From Triplophysa rosa (Eukaryota > Chordata > Actinopteri > Cypriniformes > Nemacheilidae), in NCBI RefSeq assembly GCF_024868665.1, contig NC_079908.1, positions 347,030 through 411,029 of the forward strand: 64,000 bases of DNA. Reading direction: 5' to 3'. This document shows, piece by piece, positions 1 through 10,985 of this stretch. The notes below the pieces were generated by a model. That model saw nothing but the letters and a program-made list of their open reading frames with translations, had not been told where the DNA came from and did no database searches. Within the stretch, counting starts at the first letter, position 1; each line of letters starts with the position of its first letter. A program made the translations under genes and the position numbers.

Positions 1-918
1 TTTCTATTATTGTTCTTCTCTATTATTGATCTTGTGGGAATGACCAGGGGTTCACATCACTGCTGAATATATTTAATCTCATTATAGTCCTCATCACTAT
101 ACAGCCTCAGAAAAAAATTAAGAGACCACTCCAAATTTGTTTAATCATAATTTCTAGATGTATTGTGGTCAGTTCAGTGTCTGTTGAATTTCAACAAAAT
201 CAAACCTCAGGAGTGACATAAAGTCATCCAACAGCAATGTGAAAGACAGCCAGCATGACAAAACACATAAAATCTGTGATAAAAATCCAGGTCATTAAAA
301 AATACATACTGTATATTTGAACTTTTCCTAAATACATGTAGAAATATGACTGTTATATTGCTTAACATTAAATATGAACTTGCTTTCTTTGTAGTATTTG
401 AAATTATTTGGTCTGAAAAAATACAGAGCATCTTTTCTGTTATTGTCTACTGTTTCTCAGTTTCTGAAAATAAATGCAAATAGAAACACAATGTTTATTT
501 CAAGTTTGAGAGAAATATTAATAGTAGTTCACAGAATTAAATAAAAATGATAATTTTACCTAAACACATACAGTACAGTACCTATAAATAGTCCATTTTA
601 AAAGCAGAAAAACGGTCTCTGAAATGGTCTCTTAATTTTTTACATGGCTGTATTTGTGAAGATTGTTAGTGTAATAACCCGAGATCAAGTGTGTAAAACA
701 ACAGTAGTGTGCCAATGTATTTATCATAGCGTATGTATCGTTAAGTTTATTTCATAGCATTCCATTTTATTTATTTATTTATATAAGATCTCTTTTAAAA
801 CTCTGATTAGAGATTTATATTTCCCCATAACTGTATTTACACGTGTTTATTTTCTATATTGCTCATATCTGTACTTTGCTTTAAAATATTTTTAGACAGA
901 GTAAATGTTAACAGTCAT
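1..918. other. AT-rich non-coding DNA, probably pdlim4 intron
   Basis: No exon, RNA gene or clear mobile element is visible. The stretch lies left of pdlim4 exon 2, so it is probably part of a later pdlim4 intron (inference). Only short, unsupported open frames occur. Confidence 0.5.
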
Positions 919-1583
919 TAGGGCTGTCACGATTATGAAATTTGACTGACGATTAATTGTCTAATAAATCATTGCGATTATGACAATTAATTGTCTGTTT
1001 TAGGGCATTGACATTTAATTCTCATACATTTTTGATTCAGCGATTGAAACGACCATATTGTTCTGAATACAAGACTGTGTTTTTTTCTTGGAAATACATC
1101 GGAAAAAATTGGGTCATCATATATTTAAGGTTTAGGCTTTTACCTGTCAATAATACAACTGCCAAATACTTGTAAATGAAGTAAGTTGATCAGGTGTGAA
1201 TTGAAGCCACCATTAAAATACTATCAGTCATAGAAAAGCTTCTAGTCTGTTTTTTTCTCACTTTCTAGACTACAATAAAATTTTACTTGTGTGTTAATGA
1301 AATTTTGGTTTTCACACTGAGATTTGCTTAAATAATATTAAATTGTACTGCAGGTAATTTGTATATGTTTTAGTTTTTTTTTTTAAGTGATTGTGTTGTG
1401 GTGGTACATTTTACAAGTATTACCATGCTTTAGTAACAATATATACACTAAAATATGCAGATGCACTACAGCTCCCCCTAGTGTCTTCTATAGAGATGTG
1501 CAATAATTGCTGTGATCTGAAACCATCGTGATGAGGTCAAACTATCGCGATGAGACGATTATTTAATAATTGTGACAGCCCTA
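919..1583. mobile_element. Non-autonomous hAT element (MITE), 665 bp
   Basis: Both ends are inverted copies of TAGGGCTGTCAC, and the element is flanked by a perfect 8-base direct repeat, ACAGTCAT, at 911-918 and 1584-1591. An 8-base duplication with TAGGG-type ends is the hallmark of the hAT superfamily. No transposase frame is present, so it must have been moved by a hAT transposase supplied elsewhere. Confidence 0.9.
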
Positions 1584-1603
1584 ACAGTCATGCTAAAACA
1601 TTA

Positions 1604-1690
1604 ATTCATTCATTCATTAATTCATTCTGGTTTATTTGTATAGCACTTTTCACAGTTTACACAAAGCAGCTTTAAACAAGAACACCAAAA
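1604..1690 (-). repeat. L2-type LINE 3' tail, cut by an assembly gap
   Basis: Reading on the minus strand, the block has the motif order AAAGCTGCTTTG, AAAAGTGCTATACAAATAAA, then a short TTGAA/TGAA-like repeat. The same tail occurs near 13535, 23764 and 63206, where RT remnants or LINE 3' UTR sequence accompany it. The rest of this copy runs into the N gap. Confidence 0.6.
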
Positions 1691-1727
1691 AAATTCACAT
1701 AATACATAAAACAATAAAATTATATAT

Positions 1728-1827
1728 NNNNNNNNNNNNNNNNNNNNNNNNNNNNNNNNNNNNNNNNNNNNNNNNNNNNNNNNNNNNNNNNNNNNNNNNN
1801 NNNNNNNNNNNNNNNNNNNNNNNNNNN
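1728..1827. other. Assembly gap, 100 N
   Basis: Exactly 100 N characters, the usual placeholder for a gap of unknown size. It interrupts a retroelement tail, which is a common place for assembly to fail. About 180 bases of unremarkable sequence follow it. Confidence 1.
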
Positions 1828-2007
1828 TCACACTTCATTGCAAGACAAAATGATTAACTGACACAAGGTCACATATTGAAAGATATGAGCCGTCGCAACA
1901 TGACCTTATCATAACAAACCATAAACAAGAGTTATGAGCACACAAACATTAACAACAGCTGCTGACAAACCGTCAAATAAAACTAAACTAAACATCTCAT
2001 ATGACAC

Positions 2008-2892
2008 TAGGCATGTGCCGGTATCAAATTTCCATGCTGCGATTAATTGATTAAGGTTTCGTCGCGGTAAACGGTATTATCGCAGTATTCAATTCTATGA
2101 GAAATGCAGGTTGAAAATATAAACCAACTTCAGTGTTTTCCTCTTGATAACAACTTTATTTTAAATAATAAAGAGAACCTCAAACATTTAAATATAAATA
2201 AAACAACACACAATAATGATGTATAAAGTGAGTTTGCAAACTGCAAAAGAACAACTTTTGTTAACTGCTTTTAAATATACTACAACGCTAGTACTACAAT
2301 TCATATTATTATTATTATTATATTATTATTATTATTGTTTGAATAACAAGCCAAGCCAGTGTGTTAACTATTATAGCAAGCTAAACATTTATAAACTGCA
2401 AATTCACTCGCACTTTGTGACAGTGTATGACTTTATTGTGTTCCATCAACGTATAATTAAAATAATTATTCTGCCACACTGTCAAATTTCATTACTCGGC
2501 TTACTTTTAACCCAAAATATTTCCAAACCTCAGACTTCACCCTTTTAGAAGGGGGATAAATCGTCGGCAGCGTTCCTCCTTCCGCCATGCTTCCTCTCCG
2601 TGTGGTACTGTTTACATCAGAGTGCGCATGCGTCTTTTGCTCAGCAGCGCGCGCGCACACACACGTAGGCATCTCCACATGGGGAATGGGATTGTTTAGA
2701 TCAGAGTGCGCATTCCTACGCAACACACACGCAGTGTACTTTTATCCGGTTGATGAAAAATAAACAAATACGCGTTCTAAAAATCAAAATGCTGATCTAT
2801 ATATTTTCGTGGTATTTGAAAGTGCCCGCGATAACAACATTGCGCGAATCCATTACTGTGGTTAATCGCATTACCGAATATCGGCACGTCTA
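2008..2892. mobile_element. Non-autonomous hAT-like element, 885 bp
   Basis: The left end reads TAGGCATGTGCCGGTAT and the right end is an inverted relative (TAGACGTGCCGATATTC on the minus strand). The flanks TATGACAC and ACGGACAC agree at only 5 of 8 bases; the right flank runs into a CA microsatellite, which may have eroded the duplication. No transposase is visible. Confidence 0.65.
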
Positions 2893-3497
2893 ACGGACAC
2901 ACACACACACACACACACACACAGCACATCTTACTTTTTAACATGACTTAAAAAAATACTTGCATCAACAAATTAACATATTTAAAAAAAAAATTCAAAA
3001 CAACACCCTAAAAATCTCTTTACCATAGCCTTCTGAAAATAACCTGTTTCGCTAACAAAGAGTTGTGTTTATTATGTGTTTATTTCTATGAAACATGTAA
3101 GGGATAATCCACAACTAGCTGTGGATTATCCCGTTTATACCATGGTCATTTGCCAAGTTAAAGCTGTGATGTTTACAGTGTCATTTTTGATGAGACAGGT
3201 GAAAATGAGAGCTATTTTCATCAGATAATTTCAAATGTTGATCAAACTGACTGGAACTACCCGTGCGTTAAAGGGTTTTAATGCACACCTTCCAGCCAAT
3301 CAGAATCCAGTATTCAAACAGACCATGGTATAATTTTTTAAATGTGGAAAAGGTGTGTATCAGTGATGATGTACAGCATGTGTATCATTCAGCCAATAGT
3401 GAATAATGAATATAAAGATATCTGTTAACCTGTAAGCCACTTGAATGGCACTGGCAGATGTGTTAATTCAGACTAAATCAAGCTTAATGTTAAGACC

Positions 3498-3500
<3 letters not shown>

Positions 3501-3574
<74 letters not shown>
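3501..3574. repeat. (TG)n microsatellite, 74 bp pure
   Basis: An uninterrupted TG dinucleotide run followed by imperfect TGCG units. It lies directly next to the CCCCGTGGGGAC repeat at 3600. Confidence 0.97.
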
Positions 3575-3578
<4 letters not shown>

Positions 3579-3599
3579 CGTGTGCGTTCATGTTTTTAT

Positions 3600-3800
3600 A
3601 TCCCCGTGGGGACTCGTGTCACCGTGGGGACCAAAATTGAGGTCCTCATGAGCAAAAAAGCTTATAAATTGTACAGAACGATATTTTTTAAAAATCTAAA
3701 AATGCTAAGTTTTCTATGATCTTTAGGTTTAGGGGTAGGGGATAAAATATACAGTTTGTACAGTATAAAAATCATTACGCCTATGGACTGTCCCCACGGA
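3600..3800. repeat. Interspersed repeat with CCCCGTGGGGAC ends, copy 1
   Basis: About 200 bases beginning with CCCCGTGGGGAC and ending with GTCCCCACGG, with internal landmarks GCTTATAAATTGTAC and TCTTTAGGTTTAGGGG. A second copy lies at 9424-9620 with the same internal order, and both touch GT microsatellites. The short inverted ends suggest a small DNA-transposon derivative; the family is not assigned. Confidence 0.8.
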
Positions 3801-4560
3801 GATAATAAACCAGACATGTGCGCGTGTGTGTGTGCTTGCGTGTGAATGTAAAAATGTTACAGAAGATGAGAACATCAGTCATGGACACTTTGTTCCTACT
3901 CTTTTTAAAAATGAATATTATATGTCAATGTTTGTTCTCATTTGAGAACATCTAGTAGAACATCCAATAATCTTTCACAGAATATTTTACTCTGTTTAAA
4001 TAACAACACATCATACATTGAGAGATAGCTGGAGAAGAATTCTTTGTGCAAGGTAGAGACCACAGATATCTTTATTTGTATTACTGAATTATGTTTTATA
4101 TTTAAAATCAGTACTATCAAGATATTTCAATAGTTTGACTCGCCCTAGCAACCGCACAAACACTACAGTGAGCACCATAGCAACAGCACTGGCACAGTAA
4201 CTGAGTGAATGAAGGTGTATGAATGTGGAGATTTGTGATGTGAGGGTCTGTGAGCAGTAAACATGAGGCAGAGGATCCTGAAATAAATGTCCTGCTCCTG
4301 TGTGAAAGTGTCTAAAGCTGATGGATGAGCTGATGTAGCAGGAGGTCAAACACAGCTCGCTCACATACCAAATATGGCCCGATGTGAGTCTCACAGTCAG
4401 CAAATGAATTCTGTTTGTGTGAAATCCAGCGAAGCGTACTCAGCGTTCACTCTTTATGACATTAGTGTCACGACTTTACATGAAACTGAACTACATGACG
4501 CGTGATGTCATGGTCTCTTCACAGTGTAGTGTATGATGTGTTGCTGTGTTCTGGATGTAC

Positions 4561-7500
4561 CTGCTGATGTTCAGTGTGAGCTCTTCTCTGCAGGCTTTAA
4601 TTCGGTTCTGTGCCTCCATGTGTGTCATGGTCTCAGTGCTGTCTCCATTGATGGCCCGGATCACGTCTCCAGGACTCAGATCGTTCGCCGCCGCTTTACT
4701 GCCAGGCGTTATCTAACAAAAGAAAACAGAAGGAGGTTAAAAGCGTCACACCCTAACCAAACACCACAGCGCCCGGAGCCAAAGGTTCTGTTACTGGCCG
4801 AGCACGGATTTATGTGACATATACACATACTGCTCATGATTTCATCATGATTCTGAGCTGTCTGTCAACATTCAGAAGCATTAAACCCAGCATGTCATCA
4901 GGCTGAATGATTCATTCACATTACAGTGAACGCAACACTAACAGGAAGTTCTGAGAATTCATGAACAATGAAAACAATGGTAATGCTTCATTTTCGTTCA
5001 ATTGTGTGTCATTTGTTGAATGTTAAATTACTTTCTCTTATACATCTGTCAGAGCAAAACATTCATATTTTGAGCTCATTTAGGAATGGATTTGTCGTGT
5101 TTGCACTCATTATGGCTGCACATCGATATCTTCAAATCTCCACCATGACGAAATGCACATGACAACTCGGAAAACTCATGAAAGAATTTTTCTTTTAAGA
5201 CAAAGAGTTGAAACTAAACTCACTGAACACTCTTATCTCGCTTTTTATATATATTTCATCCAGAGAAGAGAAAGAGAGAAGAATGAGACAGAGGTAAGGC
5301 TAGAAAAGTATGAAAGAAATATTCAGAAATATTTTCTGAATCTGTGTTTGGAACTTGGCTTGATAATGAAGTAAATAAGGGATGATGTGAGTGTCATACA
5401 ATCCTTCACGACACAGAAGTGATGAAGAAGTGAAGATTTACTCAAGGCCAAGATTTGCATTTTAAACTCCCTTTATTATTAGACAACATGCACTCTTTAA
5501 GTAATGACAACTTAAATAGATTAATTTCACAAACTGAAGTTCTAAGTGTTCCAAACATTGTTTAAAGTAGCCTGATATGTGCATTTACATTTACATTTTT
5601 GTCCATCACTGGTAACATTACAACTGCTCTAATGATGAGAACCTCTTCACAACCCCAATCTCCATTACAAATGTGTTCAATAACATTTACACTCTTTATT
5701 CAAACACACTCAGAACATGCTGGGAACTGGAAATCCTCTGTTTAAATCTTTACAAAACTAAAATCCAACTTTTCAGTACATTTAACTTAAAAAGCTTTAC
5801 AACAAGGTTGTATTTCTTAAAGAGTAACTATTACAATGTCCTTAAAATGACATGCAGTGTGTAATGTTGCTGTCTGTGAATGTCAGCAGTCTGCCAAGTT
5901 GTAAAGCCGAAAGTGAACGAGTAACAAAGTTAATGTCTTGGGAAAAAAGAGTCGACTCTGAATCACGCAACGTCTGTCGTTCTCATTTCGGGTCCGGGTC
6001 AGATTTACGTCACTCGGTGTAATGCCCGCCTACGTTCCATTTGCGACACTGCGCGCGGTAGACCAATCACAGCAGACTAGACCATCTGACCAATCGGATC
6101 AGAGCTGGCTGACAGAAAGGAGGGGATTACACATATGAATCGCCGAACGAATCATTTGAGAGTCAGTCAAGAAGTAAAGTAAGAATAATTGACTATTATT
6201 ACAAAATAATAGTGTTTTTACACTTTGTATGTACTGTACATAAACTTGTTGTTGGACACTCCGTAAACCAAAGTAGGACCTACAGTAGGAAAGACATTAG
6301 CTATCATGAACTAACAGTGAGCAATATCGTTGTTTTGCAGCGTTTATTCTTTGTTTGTTAATGTTAGTTCATGTCAATACAATTGTTTATGTTAGTTCAT
6401 GGTGTATTAACTGATGTTAACATTTACATGACATAAATGAGGTATTAGTAAATACTGAATAAATGCTGTAAAAGTATTGTTCATGTTACAAATACAATCC
6501 AATTGTAAAATTATAACATGACATTTAGAAAAATGAATGATAAAAAAATTACATATAGAAAAGACGCGGATAAAAACTGCTTGTCAGATTAAGACAATAG
6601 AATTGCAAAACAACTGATACTAAACTACTCAAAATACCAAATATAGATTTATTTGTTGAACATTCTTCTCAGTTTCTGTTTATAGAAATCGGTCATGCCT
6701 CTGTGATAAAAACTAAAGGTTATCAAACTCTAGCTGGGACGCAAAATCTCCAACATCTTAGGAACGAGTTGAGGTTTTGTTTGTGAAGCCAATTTTTTCT
6801 TTTAGGCTCTTGGCAGTGAATAATTTAACCACAAGTCAACCTGTATTAAATGTCAGATATTTTCTTTTAGGTTAAGTACCTTTGCTCGTGTGTTTTTTAT
6901 GAATACTGGCATGCCTTTGATTTGACACAACAGCCTTTGGCCTCTTGAAACTTTTCTCAAAATGAATAAGCTTATTTGTTTTGCTGTCCATTATTTTTCT
7001 GGTTGTTGTTTTTTATATTTGCGTTTAGCTTTGTTTTTTCCTGCTGTCCTCAAACCACTGAAACAAAGCTGTTGAGAGTGACTTGACAGTTCAGTGGAAA
7101 GTATTTGGATATGATGGTGAACAATCGTGACGCTTCATGAGTCCATCAGTGAGGATACTTGAAAGCTTTCCTGTGGCTCAGTGGTGAGAGCATGGTGTTA
7201 GCAACGCCAAGGTCGTGGGCTGGATCCCAGGGGATTGCACATAGTCAGAAACAAATGTATAGGATATGCAATGTAAGTCGCTTTGGATAAAAGCATTTGC
7301 CAAATGCATAAATGTAAAATGTAAATGAGTTGCGCGTGTGCTTCAAACTGTCCCGCCGGCTGTAATTTAATGTCATTGTGAATAAAGTCACATGGTCTTC
7401 TGGAATGTGGCACACGTGAATTAAACTGCGTGCCCTTAAACAGCCGCTGAACATAAACCTGGTAAAAGTGTTTAGAAAAGTTTACTGTTCTGATAATCAA

Positions 7501-8969
7501 ATCCTCTCACTTGTTTTTGTTTTGTCAGTTTGTGTATGACACCGGACTGTGAGTAACATTTGTCAGTCTAGACTCAAGCATGACAATGTGTTATCTCTTG
7601 CACTTGGCAATGGTTTCATGAGCGTTTGTCACATTCATCAGGATGACACCAAATGTTCAGACCGTTACATCAGACACAACAGCGTTTACTACAAGTCAAC
7701 AAGATCAAGCAACAGGTCCTCTCTGTGTATGACCAGAAAATCTGCCAAACCACACAATCACTTTAAAGCACTTGATCTGGAGGATTGTCATTTCAGATTT
7801 CCCAGCAGCACCAGCAGCTGACTCGTGATTCTTCAGCTCTGTGTTCAAGAGTCTTTACAACATACACGTGACGACTCAAAAACATCTCAAATATACTTTT
7901 AAACATTGTATCAGTTCCAAAAACCAACTTCAACACCCATAGTGGATGTCTATGTTTGGAGAAGAATGAACAAACATGACGATTTGAAAGAGCACAGAGA
8001 CACAGCGCTGACTCTACATCATCATACATGTCCGTGCCACTGTTGCTGATGATTAATCGTGGTTGTTTGTGGGGTAAAAGTGCAGTAACTATGGTTTCTG
8101 GTGCATTGATTACTATTGGCAAAACCTGTTTTATTACAGTTTTTACTATATGGTTTTCAAAACCATGGTTATTTAGTGGTAACTATGGTTTAACTCCAGT
8201 GACCATGTGTTTTTTTAACTGTAGTATAAATTATGGGTGTTTTTTTGTTTGTTTGTTTTAAGCCAGGGTTATTTTTCGTAATTGAAGTAAACACAGACCG
8301 GTCCAGACGTGTGCAGTAAATGATGGGCTCTGCCTCTGTCCAGACTCATTCATTTCAGTCAGAAGATCTCTTTATTATCTGTGTGTGGTTTCTTCTAGAC
8401 AGAATGAGATGAAACGGACCTCACGTGTCTCCTCGAAAGCTTTACAGAGATCTCAAATGTCTTCAGATCTGACAGTCTGCAATAAAACTTTGACATTATC
8501 GTATGAAATCAAACATTTAATGGTGAACTGAGCCAGGCAGCTTTTAAAGGGAAATACGCCTTTAGGACACATCACTTATATAAAAAACAACACTTCATGT
8601 CTTTTTAAAGTGATTACAAAGTGTGAGGTGAAGAGCAAACACTCGGTCAGTTATTGAAAATGAAAATGCGTGACGCGAGGCGGTTCTTCGTCGCGTCGCG
8701 TCGCGTCAAGCTCGCTGTCTTATGGGATAAACCCTATGCAAACTTCTGTTTTTCCTTTAGAAATGTTATAGACCACCAAACTTTTCACGAAACGCCGTGA
8801 GAAAGACACAGAGCGACAGTTATAAACACACACGCAGACTGTACTGTATGAAGAGAATAAAAGAGACGTAACTTACTCGAGAAATGATGAGCGGTGTGTT
8901 GAAGTCCCGTCCACCCACCAGACGAAAACCCCACGGAGAAGAACCGCTGAGAGTCACTGTGTGAGACAT
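4561..8969 (-). CDS. pdlim4: PDZ and LIM domain protein 4, first two coding exons (partial gene)
   Basis: Two exons are visible on the minus strand: 8969-8877 (31 codons, starting MSHTV) and 4712-4561 (152 bases). The first ends CGA|GTAAGT; the second is preceded by a pyrimidine-rich TTTTCTTTTGTTAG acceptor and ends AG|GTACAT. Together they encode an N-terminal PDZ domain: the carboxylate-binding loop [12 protein letters not shown] at residues 12-23, then [22 protein letters not shown] and [13 protein letters not shown]. This closely matches the PDLIM family, whose PDZ domain binds alpha-actinin on actin filaments and whose C-terminal LIM domain recruits kinases. The [13 protein letters not shown] segment and the neighbouring p4ha2 favour PDLIM4 (RIL) over PDLIM1. 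Later exons, including the LIM domain, must lie left of the window because none is seen between 4555 and 1. The start ATG at 8969-8967 agrees with the family N terminus. A GA microsatellite at 9041-9073 lies in or just upstream of the 5' UTR. Confidence 0.9.
4713..8876 (-). other. pdlim4 intron 1
   Basis: The intron runs 4.16 kb between the two coding exons. It holds a tRNA-derived SINE at 7170-7326, a CpG-rich block at about 5930-6180 with repeated CCAATCA-type boxes (probably an old repeat or LTR piece), a low-complexity region near 8040-8280, and a GTCGC-repeated CpG-rich patch at 8690-8710 close to exon 1. No further exon was found. Confidence 0.6.
7170..7326 (+). repeat. tRNA-derived SINE with L2-type LINE tail
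   Basis: The 5' part resembles a tRNA gene: an A-box TGGCTCAGTGG at the start and a B-box-like GGGCTGGATCCC about 45 bases later, which together form an internal RNA polymerase III promoter. The 3' part reads GTAAGTCGCTTTGGATAAAA then GCATTTGCCAAATGC and ends in AATGTAAATG units. That tail is the reverse complement of the 3' end of the minus-strand L2 LINE at 15404, so the LINE machinery probably moves this SINE. It is not a functional tRNA gene. Confidence 0.85.
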
Positions 8970-9037
8970 ACTCGAGTCCACGGGAGAACCTTCACACACT
9001 TTCTGAAATAATGCACGAGACTGCGGGCGACTGGCTG

Positions 9038-9040
<3 letters not shown>

Positions 9041-9073
<33 letters not shown>
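9041..9073. repeat. (GA)n microsatellite upstream of pdlim4
   Basis: A 33-base GA run about 70 bases upstream of the pdlim4 start codon, in the probable 5' UTR or core promoter. On the pdlim4 strand it reads as a CT run. Confidence 0.9.
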
Positions 9074-9076
<3 letters not shown>

Positions 9077-9423
9077 AGGAGGAGGAGCTGAGATTAGTGA
9101 GCTCTGAGCTGGCGGAGGCACGAACGAACACACGCGCGTGCGCATCCTACACAACAAACAACAACTTCTACTGTGTTGTAGCCTATAAACACACACACGC
9201 ACAACACAACGAGACAACATTCACACAATTTAACACCAATGCTCAACAGTTTACACAACAGATGACAACATCAGCATTGCGTTTAACAGAAAATTTCGCT
9301 GTACTTGTATAGTGACAATAAACTTGAATCTTGAAAAAAAACTATTGTGTGTGTGCGTGTGTGCGTGCGTGTGTGTGGCCTTTTTATATGTTAGTGTGGA
9401 CCTAAACCTGAATGCACACCAAC

Positions 9424-9620
9424 ACATGGGGACTTGTGCCACTGTGGGGACAAAAATTGAGGTCCCCACGGGCACAAAAGCTTATAAATTGTACCGTACC
9501 GATTTCTGAAAATCTAAAAATGCTAAATGTTTTCTATGATCTTTAGGTTTAGGGGTTGGGTTAGGCGATAAAATATACAGTTTGTACAGTAACATTACGC
9601 CTATGGACTGTCCCCACATG
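9424..9620. repeat. Interspersed repeat with GGGGAC ends, copy 2
   Basis: Same family as 3600-3800: it shares the GGGGACC/AAAATTGAGGTCC start, GCTTATAAATTGTAC in the middle and ACGCCTATGGACTGTCCCCA at the end. It too is bordered by GT-rich microsatellite on both sides. Confidence 0.8.
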
Positions 9621-10559
9621 TGTGCGTGTGTGTGTTGAGTGAAATGAGCAGATCAAGTCAATAATGTTCTTCAACAAACAGCTCTGTGTATTTTATCTTA
9701 TTTAACATAATTTCAAAACTGTGTCAGGACAGAACTAAACAGTTTCTGTTAACTTCATCGTTTCATCTGTTTCAATCCTTTGACATGTCATTGACTTCAA
9801 GCTCCACATTACAAGATGGAACAAAAGCTTCTGTAGATAAGACTCAGACAAACAGTAAAGAGAGAAAATTTAAGCATTAAACAGAAGTTAATAAGTTTAA
9901 GATTAACCAGATTAACACACATCATGCTGCATGTTTTCAGGTCTGTTTGAGACATGAACTACCTGCATCAATCAAATAAATGTTGTTCATGTGAACATGT
10001 CTCTTTTGTTAGTGTAACTTTCATTTCAATCATGTGAAATAACACATAATCATAATACTAATGATTCCACACCTGTAGACTTACAGTCATATCATTACTT
10101 CAACCTGACTTGTTAGAACTTGAATTTAAACCTCACCTTGTGTTCCATATTGTGCATGAAATCTAACACAAAAAACACTGCTGTATGACCTTTCATACCC
10201 CAGCAACACCGCCCCACCAAATAAATAACCGCGTGCCTGTGATATGAATCAAATCAAATCAAATAAAAGTGATGAATGACAGCACCAGTACACAGAGGTC
10301 ATCTGTCCCGTTAAACTGGTCAACCATAAAAACACTAAACTGTATTATTAGTCTCGTGTCTTTCTTCTCACATTATCAAATATTTCCATCTGAAAAACGG
10401 GACTAGTTTACGATTTGGCTAATTTTGGCTAATTCGTACGATCTTATTTGCACATTTTGCTTTGGTGCCAGTGACATTAGGGGTGGGGCTTCAGGATTGC
10501 TTTCTTTCTAGTAATCGTACGTTTTTGTATGATTCACAATTTATGAATTCATACAAATG
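9621..10559. other. Intergenic DNA without a gene
   Basis: No coding exon is supported. The stretch from 10400 to 10590 has mirrored TACGATTTGGCTAATT and AATCGTACG pieces that look like a decayed MITE. The remainder is AT-rich and unremarkable. Confidence 0.45.
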
Positions 10560-10985
10560 AGCCATCTCGTCATATAGTTAAGAATTCACGAGTTCATCTG
10601 AGCAGATAACAGCAATGGTGCGAGGATGATGACAGAGCGTGGGTTTGAACGTTATGCGTATTTGGCGTGCTGTCCAGGGAGCGGGCTCCGAGCTCGCCGG
10701 ATCTATCCAAACCCGGAGCACTCTACCCTGGTCAGGGCAAGCCCAGAGCACACCCCCCGGGGTCCTGCGGGAGAATGAGCTTTGTGAGAGGAGCCGGGGT
10801 GGAGGAGGGATGCTAATCTGAAGAGATGGAGCAGGTAAGGTGATTTGTCTCTTTATAAGAGAGCTCGCTTTGGCCGATAGGGTAGATGCGGTGATTGCTG
10901 ATGGCAGACCAGCCGAGCTGATTATATGCTCCGGCTCCTCTCGAACTTTGGTAATTAAACATCATTTACTGTGAGATCAGGTTGA
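10560..10985. mobile_element. Short copy sharing an end with the tyrosine-recombinase element
   Basis: The block around 10580-10740 matches 31045-31190 along the same order of landmarks: CACGAGTTCA, TTATGCGTATTTGGCGTGCT, CAGGGAGCGGGCT, GGAGCACTCTACCC. In this copy no recombinase frame and no 111-base minisatellite follow; instead a GC-rich segment ends near 10985. It is probably a deleted, non-autonomous relative of the 31-33.6 kb element. Confidence 0.6.

Noticed and set aside
3445..3719. Open frames of alternating Cys-Val
   Set aside because: Simple translation of a TG microsatellite. The same applies to the frames at 63198-63501.
4089..4403. 104-codon minus-strand frame as pdlim4 exon 3
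   Set aside because: No similarity to the PDLIM linker or LIM domain and no splice sites in the right phase.
7170..7245. Possible tRNA gene
   Set aside because: A- and B-box-like motifs are present but no cloverleaf was made out, and the L2-type tail identifies it as a SINE.
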